Source of the DNA: Cytophagaceae bacterium
GTDB lineage: Bacteria > Bacteroidota > Bacteroidia > Cytophagales > Spirosomataceae
NCBI GenBank assembly: GCA_027488335.1
Contig: JAIYBU010000070.1
Coordinates: forward strand, 1-50,062
Direction of reading: 5' to 3'
Length of the DNA: 50,062 nt
The notes below the pieces were generated by a model. That model saw nothing but the letters and a program-made list of their open reading frames with translations, was not told the origin of the DNA and did not search any database. A program made the position numbers and the translations under genes. This document shows, one piece after another, positions 9,184 to 18,029 of the stretch (the first letter of the stretch is position 1; each line of letters starts with the position of its first letter).

Positions 9184-12100
9184 ATGAAACAAAATCAACA
9201 AAACCATACGTTTCTGCTGAACGTTATGAAATTTTCAATCTTACAAATATTAATCGTAGGCTTATTTGCTCAACTATCATTTGCTTTCGACCTCAAAGCA
9301 CAAGACATTATGAACCGAAGCATTACGCTTAAAGCTGAAAACATTAGTCTTAAAAAAGTGCTAAATCAGCTCGAAATACAGTCAGAAACCCGCTTTGTAT
9401 TCAGTTCAACCAATATTCAGCCTGATAGAAAAGTAAACATCAATGCCACACAGCAACCTCTTTCAGAAGTACTATCTAATTTATTCAAACCACTTAATAT
9501 TGTCTATAAAGTAATTGGTGGACAGATAATTTTGAGCGTTGACGACCGAAACACAAAAGCAATAGTCCCAAACGAGCCACAACCAGTAGAGATACTAAAA
9601 GTAGAAGACCCCATCAAGGGCAAAATAACAAACGAAAAAAATGAAGGCTTTGCGGGTGTAAATATTTTAGTGAAAGGCACAAATCGTGGCACAACTACCG
9701 ATGGCGATGGCAACTTTAGTATCAATGCTAAAGAAGGCGAAACACTCATAGTATCGTTTTTGGGTTATAAAAGTCAAGAAATAAAAGTTGGTAAAGAAAA
9801 AATCCTCGTACAAATGACCGAAGATGCTTCGCTGCTCAACGATGTGGTTGTGGTAGGTTCTCGTTTCGCAAAACCACGAACCGATGTTGACCGTCCAGTA
9901 GCCATCGACGTAATCAATGCCAAAGAATTACAAACATCTGGACAAGTCGATTTGGGTCAAACTATTCATTTTGTTGCTCCTTCGTTTAATGCCGTAAAGT
10001 TTGGTATCAACGACTCCGCTCCTTTTGTTGACCCCGCTACCCTCCGTGGACTTGGCCCCGACCAAGTTTTGATGCTAATAAACAACAAACGCCGCCACAA
10101 AGTATCGTTTTTGAGCATTAACGACGGTGTTGGAAAAGGACAAGTAGGAACTGACATCAACGTAGTACCCGCCCTTTCACTAAAAAGAGTAGAGATTTTG
10201 CGTGATGGTGCGGCAGCACAGTATGGCTCTGATGCCATTGCGGGTGTTATCAACCTTGAGCTAAACGATGCCTCGGAAGGTGGTACAGTAAATATTTTTA
10301 CGGGTATTGGTCATTCAAAACCTAATTTAGATGTAACTGGAGCCATTGCTCCTACTATTATAAATGATGGTTTGACATACAATGCAAATGTTAATTTTGG
10401 TTTAAAATTAACATCAAAAGGCTATATCAACACTACGCTAACTTACTCACACACCGATGGTTATGACCGCTCAGGGCCATATAAAGCAGCCGCAGGATTT
10501 TATGTAAAAGATGCTGCACAAGATGCTGCATTGGTTGCCAAAAATGGCATTAACTTGAATAGAGCTATTTTGGGGGCCGCCGAAAATACTACTTATGGTT
10601 TATTTAGCAACATGGGTATTCAGATAAATAGTAATTGGAAATGGTATACCTTTGGAGGATATACGCACAAGCACGTTGTAACTGGTGTATTTACTCGTCC
10701 GCCATCAAATGCACGACGTTCGGTATTAGAAATTTTCCCGAATGGCTACAACCCAATTGCACCTGCCAATTTGCAAGATTATTCAATCGTATCTGGTATA
10801 AAAGGTAAATTAGGAGCAAATTGGGATGCTGATTTTAGTGCGTCGCAAGGCGGAAACCAAGTAGATTGGTATGCCGAAAATACGGTTAATCCAAGTATGG
10901 GAAGTGCTTCACCAACTGAATTTTATGTTGGACAAACAAAAAATTCGCAAACACTACTCAATGCCGATATTTCGAGAATCTACAATAAAGGTTCATATCC
11001 TAATTTTAGCATCGGAGCAGGTTCTGAATTTCGTTATGAAAGTTATAAACTTACGGCTGGCGACCCTGCTTCATATCAAGCTGGCCCTTTAAAAGCTACC
11101 AAAGATGTTGGGTCAAGTGGTCGTGAAGGGTTTAGTAATAAAGCAGAAGGAAAATGGGGAAGAACAAACCTTGGTGTGTATGTAGAAGCAGAAAGCGATA
11201 TAACGAAGGCATTTTTATTGGGCGGAGCCATTCGCTACGAAAACTACAGTGATTTTGGTTCAAACGTAGCCTACAAACTCAATACTCGTATAAAATTGGC
11301 CGAACCGTTGGCTATACGTGCGTCGGTTAGTAGAGGGTTTAGAGCTCCATCAATGACCCAAGCTTATTATAGTAATTTCGTTAATATTTCATTCGATAAT
11401 GCAGGAAATTCAATCATAAATCCAATCATTCCTGCAACATCAGATTTAGCTAAATTATTGGGTATCAATGGGTTAAAACAAGAAACATCGTTAGATTTTT
11501 CGGCAGGCCTAACCTCAAAAATTGGTTCAAACTTAACCTTAACGGCTGACGTTTATCAGATAGATGTTGACAATCGAATCATGCTTTCGGGGGGAATTAA
11601 TGTTTCAAAAATACCGCAATTTGTGGCAGCAGGTTTCCCACAAACAGCCAATGTTTTTTGTAATGCAATTGACACTCGCACCAGAGGTTTCGAATTTGTA
11701 GCTACTTATATTACAGCCATCGGTTCGAAAAGTAAATTAGGAGTAAATGTCGCCTATTCTTCGATGAATACAACATTGAGAAACACCCGTACAACCGAAA
11801 CTGGTGTGGAGGTAGCAGACAAAATCGCTACTTTGTATATCACCGATGGGTTGCCTAAAAACAAGCTAATTGCCTCCGTAAATTTAGATGTTTCTAAAAT
11901 TAGTTTCATGATTAGAGCTTCACATTTCGGAGTAGTATCTGACCCATTGGCGACTTTGGCAGTAAAACCAACCGACCCAAATGCCATTACTTATCAAGTA
12001 TTTTCGGCAAAGACCTTGACCGATTTCTCAGTAACCTATCGCCCTGTTAAGAAATTGGCAATTATTGCAGGTGTAAACAACCTTTTTGATATTTATCCTG

Positions 12101-12210
12101 ATTTACTACAAGTTCCTCAAACCACCAACGAAGTAGTTTATTCTCGTCGGACTAATCAGTTCGGAACGCAAGGACGCTTCGCAAATTTAACGTTAAATTA
12201 TAATTTTTAA
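9184..12210 (+). CDS. TonB-dependent outer-membrane receptor with STN signalling domain, module 1
   Basis: A 1008-residue outer-membrane importer. After an uncleaved-looking leader and signal peptide (to about residue 34, LSFA) come an STN domain (about 65-118), a carboxypeptidase-like regulatory domain (about 145-225), the plug (about 240-350, with RVEILRDGAAAQYGSDAIAGVINLEL) split around the usual DGAAAQYG signature, and a long beta-barrel. I chose ATG 9184 because MKQNQQNHTFLLNVMKF aligns with the start of the paralogue at 19202. There is no SusD partner, so a small or metal-complexed ligand is more likely than a glycan. Its position before tricarballylate-type genes suggests an organic-acid ligand or its iron chelate; this is inference. 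Confidence 0.93.
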   Translation: MKQNQQNHTFLLNVMKFSILQILIVGLFAQLSFAFDLKAQDIMNRSITLKAENISLKKVLNQLEIQSETRFVFSSTNIQPDRKVNINATQQPLSEVLSNLFKPLNIVYKVIGGQIILSVDDRNTKAIVPNEPQPVEILKVEDPIKGKITNEKNEGFAGVNILVKGTNRGTTTDGDGNFSINAKEGETLIVSFLGYKSQEIKVGKEKILVQMTEDASLLNDVVVVGSRFAKPRTDVDRPVAIDVINAKELQTSGQVDLGQTIHFVAPSFNAVKFGINDSAPFVDPATLRGLGPDQVLMLINNKRRHKVSFLSINDGVGKGQVGTDINVVPALSLKRVEILRDGAAAQYGSDAIAGVINLELNDASEGGTVNIFTGIGHSKPNLDVTGAIAPTIINDGLTYNANVNFGLKLTSKGYINTTLTYSHTDGYDRSGPYKAAAGFYVKDAAQDAALVAKNGINLNRAILGAAENTTYGLFSNMGIQINSNWKWYTFGGYTHKHVVTGVFTRPPSNARRSVLEIFPNGYNPIAPANLQDYSIVSGIKGKLGANWDADFSASQGGNQVDWYAENTVNPSMGSASPTEFYVGQTKNSQTLLNADISRIYNKGSYPNFSIGAGSEFRYESYKLTAGDPASYQAGPLKATKDVGSSGREGFSNKAEGKWGRTNLGVYVEAESDITKAFLLGGAIRYENYSDFGSNVAYKLNTRIKLAEPLAIRASVSRGFRAPSMTQAYYSNFVNISFDNAGNSIINPIIPATSDLAKLLGINGLKQETSLDFSAGLTSKIGSNLTLTADVYQIDVDNRIMLSGGINVSKIPQFVAAGFPQTANVFCNAIDTRTRGFEFVATYITAIGSKSKLGVNVAYSSMNTTLRNTRTTETGVEVADKIATLYITDGLPKNKLIASVNLDVSKISFMIRASHFGVVSDPLATLAVKPTDPNAITYQVFSAKTLTDFSVTYRPVKKLAIIAGVNNLFDIYPDLLQVPQTTNEVVYSRRTNQFGTQGRFANLTLNYNF

Positions 12211-12219
12211 TCCGTCTTC

Positions 12220-12251
12220 GAGCATCGAGAAAAAACAATTTCTCGATGCTC
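12220..12251 (+). terminator. Perfect hairpin after receptor 1
   Basis: Arms GAGCATCGAGAAA (12220-12232) and TTTCTCGATGCTC (12239-12251) form a perfect 13-bp stem 9 bases after the receptor stop and 13 bases before the tcuA-like start. It lacks a T-tract. It is more likely an attenuator or mRNA-end stabiliser inside the operon than a full stop. Confidence 0.6.
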
Positions 12252-12264
12252 ATTTAATTATCCA

Positions 12265-13770
12265 ATGAAAAATTTTGATGTAATTGTAATCGGTAGTGGA
12301 AATGCGGCTTTATGTGCAGGAATTTCAGCTCTTGAAAATGGGGCAAAAGTTTTAATCGTAGAAAAAGGCGACGAAAAAGAATGGGGCGGCAATAGTCGCT
12401 ACACAGCAGGTGCAATGCGATTTGCTTTTGAGTCGTTTGAAGACTTAAAGCCTTTGATTAGAAATTTAGATGATGAACGTTTACCCAATACCGTTTTTGG
12501 AAGTTATACAAAAGAAAAGTTTTTGGCTGATTTGAAACACTTCAACGAAGGTGAACCAATTACCGAATTACAGCAATTTTTAGTGGATGAAAGTTTGGGA
12601 GCTTTGCAGTGGCTGAGCTCGCACAACATAAAGTTCGACCCAAGTTTTGCTCGTCAGAGTTTCTTGAAAGATGGCAAACACGTTTTTTGGGGCGGTTTGG
12701 CACTCGATGTTGAAGGCGAAGGCGATGGATTAGTACAAGCCGAAATGAAAGAATACCTTAGTTTGGGTGGAGTAATCTATTACGATTGTCCTGCCGAAGA
12801 AATTCTGCAAGAAAATGACAAAATAATAGGCGTTCGATGCACAAAATCAGGCGATTCTATTATTATTCCTTGTAAAACCGTTGTTTTGGGCTGTGGAGGA
12901 TTTGAAGCAAATCGAGTGCTAAGAGAAAAGTATTTAGGCGAAAAATGGGTTAGTGCCAAAGTGCGAGGCACACGCCACAACATGGGACATGGCCTTGAAA
13001 TGGCAAAAAAAGTAGGTGCTGCATTTAGTGGTTACTTTGCAGGATGCCACGCAACTCCGATGGATAAAAATATGCCTGAATACGGCAATCTCGAACTCCC
13101 ACACGGCGAACGAAAACATTACCGAAAAATCTCATATCTGTTTGGTGTAATGCTCAATAAAGACGGAAAACGCTTTGTTGATGAAGGATTAGACATGCGA
13201 AATTACACCTATGCCCAATTCGGGAAAGCAATTTTAGAGCAGCCAGACAATGTAGCTTGGCAAATTTTCGATGCCAAAGTTGCTCCCCTACTCTATGACG
13301 AATACCGAGTAAATCATGCCAGTTTTTATGAAGCCTATACCCTCGAAGAATTAGTTTTGAAAATCGAAGGTATTAATCAGACCGAAGCCATTAATACACT
13401 AAAGGCTTATAACGAAGCAGCTAATTTAAGCTCCGATATTGTATTTGACCCGACCCTCAAAGATGGCAAAACCACTAAAGGTTTAACACTAAACAAAACC
13501 AATTGGGCAAATATACTCGACACACCACCTTTCAAGGCATATCCAGTTACGAGCGGTATCACATTTACTTACGGTGGTGTAAAAGTCAATAAAAAAGCGG
13601 AAGTATTAAACCATGACCTTGAGCCAATAGCAGGCCTATTTGCTTGTGGAGAGATGGTTGGAGGCGTATTTTATCATGGATACCCAGGAGGTTCTGGTCT
13701 TACGTCAGGAACAGTTTTCGGTAGATTTGCAGGAAAATCAGCAGCACTTTTTTCTAAGAATTATCAATAA
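12265..13770 (+). CDS. tcuA: FAD-dependent tricarballylate dehydrogenase (TcuA-like)
   Basis: A 501-residue soluble flavoprotein of the fumarate reductase/succinate dehydrogenase flavoprotein fold. The N-terminal dinucleotide-binding motif is DVIVIGSGNAAL (5-16), then the GGNSRYTAGAMRF segment typical of TcuA, and a C-terminal FAD-contact region PGGSGLTSGTVFGRFAG. TcuA oxidises tricarballylate to cis-aconitate, which enters the TCA cycle. In Salmonella it needs TcuB to re-oxidise the flavin; no TcuB-like gene is present here, so another electron acceptor or a related substrate is possible. No signal peptide is seen, so it acts in the cytoplasm. The isomerase gene starts 4 bases after its stop, indicating one transcript. 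Confidence 0.8.
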   Translation: MKNFDVIVIGSGNAALCAGISALENGAKVLIVEKGDEKEWGGNSRYTAGAMRFAFESFEDLKPLIRNLDDERLPNTVFGSYTKEKFLADLKHFNEGEPITELQQFLVDESLGALQWLSSHNIKFDPSFARQSFLKDGKHVFWGGLALDVEGEGDGLVQAEMKEYLSLGGVIYYDCPAEEILQENDKIIGVRCTKSGDSIIIPCKTVVLGCGGFEANRVLREKYLGEKWVSAKVRGTRHNMGHGLEMAKKVGAAFSGYFAGCHATPMDKNMPEYGNLELPHGERKHYRKISYLFGVMLNKDGKRFVDEGLDMRNYTYAQFGKAILEQPDNVAWQIFDAKVAPLLYDEYRVNHASFYEAYTLEELVLKIEGINQTEAINTLKAYNEAANLSSDIVFDPTLKDGKTTKGLTLNKTNWANILDTPPFKAYPVTSGITFTYGGVKVNKKAEVLNHDLEPIAGLFACGEMVGGVFYHGYPGGSGLTSGTVFGRFAGKSAALFSKNYQ

Positions 13771-13774
13771 AACG

Positions 13775-14938
13775 ATGAACAATACTTCTAAAATACCAAT
13801 TCTTATAACTTTTCTTCTATTTCCTATCATTTCGATTGCTCAGGAAACAGTCGAATTTCAGAGAAACAAAGAATTAAAACGAGTGCCTTGTGTTTACATG
13901 CGAGGAGGTACATCGAAAGGTCCTTTTTTTGATAGAAGAGACTTACCAAAAAACAAAAAAGAACGGGATGCCATTTTACTAACAGTCATGGGTTCGCCTG
14001 ACCCACATCAAATTGATGGACTTGGGACTGTTGCTACTGTTACGAGCAAGGTCGTTATGGCCGAGCCTTCAACCAGACCTAACATTGATGTGGATTATTT
14101 GTTTGCCCAAGTCGATATTGAAAACCCAATCGTAGATACCCTTCCGCCATGCGGTAATATGATGGCTGGCGTTGGACCTTTTGCTATCGAAAAAGGTTGG
14201 GTAAAAGCTACAATTCCCGAAACCCGTATCAGAATTTATAATATCAACACCAACTCTGTCATTGAAGAATTGGTACAAACGCCCAACGGCGTAGTTGAAT
14301 ATAAAGGAAATGCCCGTATTGATGGCGTTCCTGGCACGGCCGCACCAGTTATTTTGAACTTGTCAGACCAAGTGGGTGGTAAAACTGGCAAACAATTCCC
14401 GACTGGTAAACCTAAAGAAATCATTAACGGTATTGAGGTTAGTATTTTGGATGCTGGCTCTCTGATGGTCTTGATGAAAGCCAAAGATTTAGGATTGAAA
14501 GGCGATGAAAACCACGCTTTTTTTGAAGCAAATACGGAATTAATGAAAAAAATGGAAGACATCAGACTTGAAGCAGGTTTACGGGCAGGAATGGGTGATG
14601 TAAGCGGAAGTGTTTTGCCCAAAATTGGTATTTTGTCGAGTCCGAAAGATGAAAAGCACAATATACAATCGCTTTATTTTACGCCCAAAACACTCCATCC
14701 AAGCCATGCCGTAACAGGAGCAATTTGTGTCGGTACAGCACTAAAACTCAAAGGAACTGTTGCAAATGAAGTGGGTAGAGAAAATGGACAGTTACGAGAA
14801 TTTGTAATTATCGAACACCCTGCGGGCGTAATTGAAGTAAATATCGAAATGAAAACAACCGATAATGGACTTTTACTTGATAAAGCAGGTACACTTCGGA
14901 CAGTGAGAAAAATAATGGATGGGTATGTTTACTACTAA
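13775..14938 (+). CDS. PrpF/4-oxalomesaconate tautomerase-family isomerase with signal peptide
   Basis: A 387-residue protein of the PrpF family (diaminopimelate-epimerase-like fold), which covers 2-methylaconitate isomerase, aconitate isomerase-like enzymes and 4-oxalomesaconate tautomerase GalD. The family hallmark MRGGTSKGPFF is at 42-52, and the catalytic-region Cys of LPPCGNMMAGVG is at residue 126. Unusually, about 35 residues precede the normal family start, and the first 22 look like a signal peptide (PILITFLLFPIISIAQ). Export to the periplasm is therefore predicted. Next to a TcuA-like enzyme, a role in converting a trans/cis tricarboxylate before import is plausible. The exact substrate is not determined. 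Confidence 0.82.
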   Translation: MNNTSKIPILITFLLFPIISIAQETVEFQRNKELKRVPCVYMRGGTSKGPFFDRRDLPKNKKERDAILLTVMGSPDPHQIDGLGTVATVTSKVVMAEPSTRPNIDVDYLFAQVDIENPIVDTLPPCGNMMAGVGPFAIEKGWVKATIPETRIRIYNINTNSVIEELVQTPNGVVEYKGNARIDGVPGTAAPVILNLSDQVGGKTGKQFPTGKPKEIINGIEVSILDAGSLMVLMKAKDLGLKGDENHAFFEANTELMKKMEDIRLEAGLRAGMGDVSGSVLPKIGILSSPKDEKHNIQSLYFTPKTLHPSHAVTGAICVGTALKLKGTVANEVGRENGQLREFVIIEHPAGVIEVNIEMKTTDNGLLLDKAGTLRTVRKIMDGYVYY

Positions 14939-15029
14939 CCACCCGCTCCTGAAGGGGAGCTAAAAACAAAAAAACACTAATAATGAATACATCGAATTGG
15001 CGGCTCCCCTTTAGGGACGAGGGGGTGGG
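14937..15029. repeat. Imperfect inverted repeat (MITE/REP-like) at the DMT permease start
   Basis: The left arm (14937-14960, containing CTCCTGAAGGGGAGC) and right arm (15003-15029, containing GCTCCCCTTTAGGGACGAG) are imperfect reverse complements about 42 bases apart. The right arm resembles the GC-rich dispersed intergenic repeats of Bacteroidota genomes and is far richer in G/C than its surroundings. The left arm begins at the isomerase stop codon, and the right arm is read as the first residues of the DMT protein if ATG 14983 is used. Confidence 0.6.
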
Positions 15030-15879
15030 CGTAAAATACATGCTTATCAGCACTTTTTGTTTTTCGGCAATGCAGTCGTTGGTGAAATATTTGCCCGAAA
15101 TTCCAATTTTTGAGCATATATTTTTTAGGTCAATCATTGGGTGGATTTTGTGTATTATAATGCTAAAAAAAGGTAAGGTTTCGACTATTGGCAAAAACAA
15201 TAAAATGCTTATATTCAGAGGATTAATTGGTTCAATGTCAATGTTCTCGTTTTTCTATTTACTAAGTAGAATTCCTTTCGGAACAGCCGTAGCCTTCAAA
15301 TATTTATCGCCTGTTTTCACCTCTATTTTGGCAGTTTTAATTCTCAACGAAAAGCTAAAACCGCTTCAATGGTTTTATTTGATGCTATCATTTTCGGGAA
15401 TTTTATTACTGAAAGGTTTCGACCCACGAATCACTTTTTTGGATTTGGGCGTAGGTTTAATATCTGCTTTTGCGGGCGGATTATTATTTATCATTATTCG
15501 TAAAATCGGCGATGACGACCACCATTTGGTCATCTTGCACTACTTTATGTTTATCTCAACCATCATTAGTGGAGCAGCATCCATCAATAATTGGGTAACT
15601 CCAAACTTCAACCAAACAATACTCATTTTATTAATTGGACTTGTTGGTTTTGTGGCTCAAAACTTCTTTACGATTTCAATCCAACAAAAAGATAATGTCA
15701 GTCTACTTTCGATGCTCCGCTATACCGAAGCTATTTATGCCATATTAATTGGTTATTTCATTTTTGCTGAAACCTATTCGTTTACAAGTATTTTAGGAAT
15801 CCTGATGATTTTCTTGGGTGTAATCCTAACCATGCGAATGAATCAAAAACAAAGCAAAATTGAAGCAAGCGAGACATAA
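14983..15879 (+). CDS. EamA/DMT-superfamily permease
   Basis: An inner-membrane protein of up to 298 residues with about ten hydrophobic helices in two EamA repeats; the second half begins near FLDLGVGLISAFAGGLLFIII. DMT permeases move small metabolites, and the gene order suggests a tricarboxylate or its product. The start is uncertain. ATG 14983 gives an N-terminus (residues 7-16, RLPFRDEGVG) that is simply a translation of a GC-rich repeat arm, whereas ATG 15040 gives MLISTFCFSAMQ, a normal first helix for the family. I infer that the functional protein starts at 15040 or has been extended by the repeat. It ends 104 bases before the MFS permease. Confidence 0.8.
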   Translation: MNTSNWRLPFRDEGVGVKYMLISTFCFSAMQSLVKYLPEIPIFEHIFFRSIIGWILCIIMLKKGKVSTIGKNNKMLIFRGLIGSMSMFSFFYLLSRIPFGTAVAFKYLSPVFTSILAVLILNEKLKPLQWFYLMLSFSGILLLKGFDPRITFLDLGVGLISAFAGGLLFIIIRKIGDDDHHLVILHYFMFISTIISGAASINNWVTPNFNQTILILLIGLVGFVAQNFFTISIQQKDNVSLLSMLRYTEAIYAILIGYFIFAETYSFTSILGILMIFLGVILTMRMNQKQSKIEASET

Positions 15880-15983
15880 GTTTCATTAAGCTAAAAGTTT
15901 AAAACGCACAAATTTTTTAAAATTGATAGCAATCTAATTGACGGTAAATAAATTCATTCAACATTAATCTATTAATTCCTCTT

Positions 15984-17237
15984 ATGAAAAAACGGTACGA
16001 ACTCGTCGTCATTTTTATCATTTTTGCCATTATCACCTATTTAGATAGAAACTCTATTTCTTCGATTGGCGATGACATTACTCGTGAATTAAACTTATCT
16101 GACAAAGAATGGGGCATGATTCTTTCGGCTTTTTCGCTTGCTTATGGAGCTTTCGAGATTCCGACAGGAATGATGGTTGATAAAGTAGGCCCCAAGAAAA
16201 CCCTCATCCGAATTGTTTTGTGGTGGTCGGCTTTTACAATTCTTACAGGTTTTGCTTCGGGCTTTTACTTTTTGCTAATTGTCAGATTTTTGTTTGGAGC
16301 AGGCGAAGCAGGGGCATTTCCAACAATTTCGGTAGCCATTGCTCGGTGGTTTCCAATGGTTGAGAGAGGAAGGATTCAATCAATCGTCTGGATGGGTAGC
16401 CGTATGGGTGGAGCATTAGCCCCTATCACGTCCATTTGGTTGGCCGATAGCTACGGTTGGAGAGGTGTTTTCTATATTTTTGGTAGTTTTGGCATAATTT
16501 GGGCGTTAGGTTGGTATTTTTGGTTTAAAGATGAACCACGAGATATGAAAGGTATTTCGCCCGAAGAAGTAAAAGAAATCGAAATAGGACGCAGCAATGA
16601 TGGCTCTTCGCATAGCCTGTTACCTTGGAAAACAGTGCTAAAAAGTCCAAATCTTTGGGCATTGATGGGAATGTACCATTGTTTGCTTTATGGAGCGTAT
16701 TTTTATATGTCGTGGATGCCCAAATACCTGCAAAATGGTCGTGGAATACCTAAATCAGAATTAGGCTGGATGGTTTCATTGCCTTTTGTGCTGGGTATGG
16801 CAGGGTGCTTGGCAGGAGGTTTTGCATCTGATTATTTGGTAAAAAAACGTGGTTTAAAGCAAGGACGCTCTTATGTGGGCATGTTTGGGTTGGTCATGGC
16901 AGGCATCTGCATGATTATTGGCTCATTTATGCAAGATACTTCCATCGCTATTATTTTCTTAGCACTTGGGCTTGCCTTCAAAGACTTTACTTTGCCCGTT
17001 TCTTGGGCGGCAGCAACTGATATTGGTGGCAACTACGCAGGTTCGGTTTCTGGCACAATGGGCTTAGCTGGTCAATTAGGTTCGGCCATTATGGCAACTG
17101 CTTTTGGCTTTATTTTGCACGCTACTGGTAGCTACGAACTCCCAGTCAGAATCATTGGCTGCATTGTTATCTTAGGAGGCTTCCTTTGGTTAAAAATTGA
17201 TGCTTCCCAAAAATTAATAGAAAGAAATACTCATTAA
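15984..17237 (+). CDS. MFS permease, anion:cation symporter (ACS) type
   Basis: A 417-residue inner-membrane transporter with 12 hydrophobic helices. The N-terminal signature YLDRNSISSIG followed by LSDKEWGMILSAFSLAYG, and FLFGAGEAGAFPTISVAIARWFP in helices 4-5, are characteristic of the ACS family, which carries hexuronates, glucarate, tartrate, phthalate and similar organic anions. In this locus it would take the organic acid from periplasm to cytoplasm after the TonB receptor. It is the last gene of module 1; a palindrome and the second sigma gene follow. Which anion it prefers cannot be read from sequence. Confidence 0.88.
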   Translation: MKKRYELVVIFIIFAIITYLDRNSISSIGDDITRELNLSDKEWGMILSAFSLAYGAFEIPTGMMVDKVGPKKTLIRIVLWWSAFTILTGFASGFYFLLIVRFLFGAGEAGAFPTISVAIARWFPMVERGRIQSIVWMGSRMGGALAPITSIWLADSYGWRGVFYIFGSFGIIWALGWYFWFKDEPRDMKGISPEEVKEIEIGRSNDGSSHSLLPWKTVLKSPNLWALMGMYHCLLYGAYFYMSWMPKYLQNGRGIPKSELGWMVSLPFVLGMAGCLAGGFASDYLVKKRGLKQGRSYVGMFGLVMAGICMIIGSFMQDTSIAIIFLALGLAFKDFTLPVSWAAATDIGGNYAGSVSGTMGLAGQLGSAIMATAFGFILHATGSYELPVRIIGCIVILGGFLWLKIDASQKLIERNTH

Positions 17238-17255
17238 AAATTAGGCTGATAGATA

Positions 17256-17295
17256 ATTACGAGTAACGAATTATACCCAGTCGCTACTCGTAATT
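17256..17295. terminator. Palindrome between MFS permease and sigma gene 2
   Basis: AATTACGAGTA (17256-17266) and TACTCGTAATT (17285-17295) pair perfectly, and CGA/TCG extends the stem past one mismatch. It lies 18 bases after the MFS stop and probably ends the module 1 transcript, although there is no pronounced T-tract. Confidence 0.6.
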
Positions 17296-17344
17296 AGTAA
17301 ACTCATTTCATTTTAATACAAATTTTTCTTTCTTTTGTACTAAA

Positions 17345-17926
17345 ATGAAAAAATTACCTTTCGATAGCGACCAAGATTTACTCTCCGATATTGCTAATGG
17401 CGATAGTCGAGCGTTTGAGATTTTGTATCGAAGATATTTTTCAAAACTCTACGGAGCTGCCTACAAACGCCTCCAAGACAAAGAACTGACCGAAGAAATT
17501 GTGCAGGAATTATTCGTTTCGCTTTGGGAACGCCGTGCCTCACTTCCCATCGAAAATATTGAAAATTATCTTTTTACTTCCATCAAATACCTCGTTATTG
17601 CTCAATTTAGAAAAGATACGCTTTTTGAAAAATACTCATCCACATTAAACCTTGATGAAAATGATGATAATTTTACCGAACAAGCCGTTGCCTTCGATGA
17701 GTTAAATGAAGCTTACCAACAAGCACTTCAAGTAATTCCCGAACGCTGCCGTGAGGTTTTCTTACTAAAACGTAGCGGACTTTCACAGAAAGAGATTTCT
17801 GAAAGACTCGATATTTCGGAAAAAACGGTTGAAAACCAAATGACAAAAGCCCTAAAAATACTCCGTGGGGCTTTGAAAGACTATACTGCACTCCTTATTC
17901 TTTTTACTCCTGATTGTGTTTTATAA
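17345..17926 (+). CDS. ECF RNA polymerase sigma factor (FecI-like), module 2
   Basis: A 193-residue ECF sigma factor. Region 2 (about 20-85) includes AFEILYRRYFSKLYGAAYKR and ELTEEIVQELFVSLWERR. Region 4 (about 125-180) includes CREVFLLKRSGLSQKEISER and LDISEKTVENQMTKALK. It is paralogous to the sigma factor at 7227 and is followed by its own FecR and TonB receptor, so each module has a separate sensor. The start ATG follows TTTCTTTTGTAC, which is only a weak promoter match. The stop codon lies in an AT-rich hairpin. Confidence 0.92.
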   Translation: MKKLPFDSDQDLLSDIANGDSRAFEILYRRYFSKLYGAAYKRLQDKELTEEIVQELFVSLWERRASLPIENIENYLFTSIKYLVIAQFRKDTLFEKYSSTLNLDENDDNFTEQAVAFDELNEAYQQALQVIPERCREVFLLKRSGLSQKEISERLDISEKTVENQMTKALKILRGALKDYTALLILFTPDCVL

Positions 17927-18000
17927 TTATTTCAAAAAATAATTATATTTTTTTGTTTTTTGTATAGGGGAAAACTTCTGCTCGTTTCACTTAGTCTATG
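17923..18000 (+). promoter_or_regulatory. AT-rich hairpin and candidate ECF-type promoter before fecR 2
   Basis: ATAATTATTT (17923-17932) and AAATAATTAT (17937-17946) form a stem over the sigma stop codon, followed by a T-rich run, so it could be a weak terminator. A GTATAGGGGAAAACTTC segment (17962-17978) follows, then CGTTTC and TAGTCTATG. Its TAGGG core matches the equivalent site before fecR 1 (7926-7930). A sigma-dependent promoter for fecR and receptor is inferred. Confidence 0.4.
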
Positions 18001-18029
18001 AAAGCCAAATAAAAACGTAACGCCGCCCG

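Noticed and set aside
14236..14661. 141-codon minus-strand frame inside the PrpF-like gene
   Set aside because: Antisense to a clearly coding gene with intact family motifs; no start signals or homology seen.
14808..15200. 130-codon minus-strand frame across the isomerase/permease boundary
   Set aside because: It runs through a repeat and two genes coded on the other strand and has no domain.
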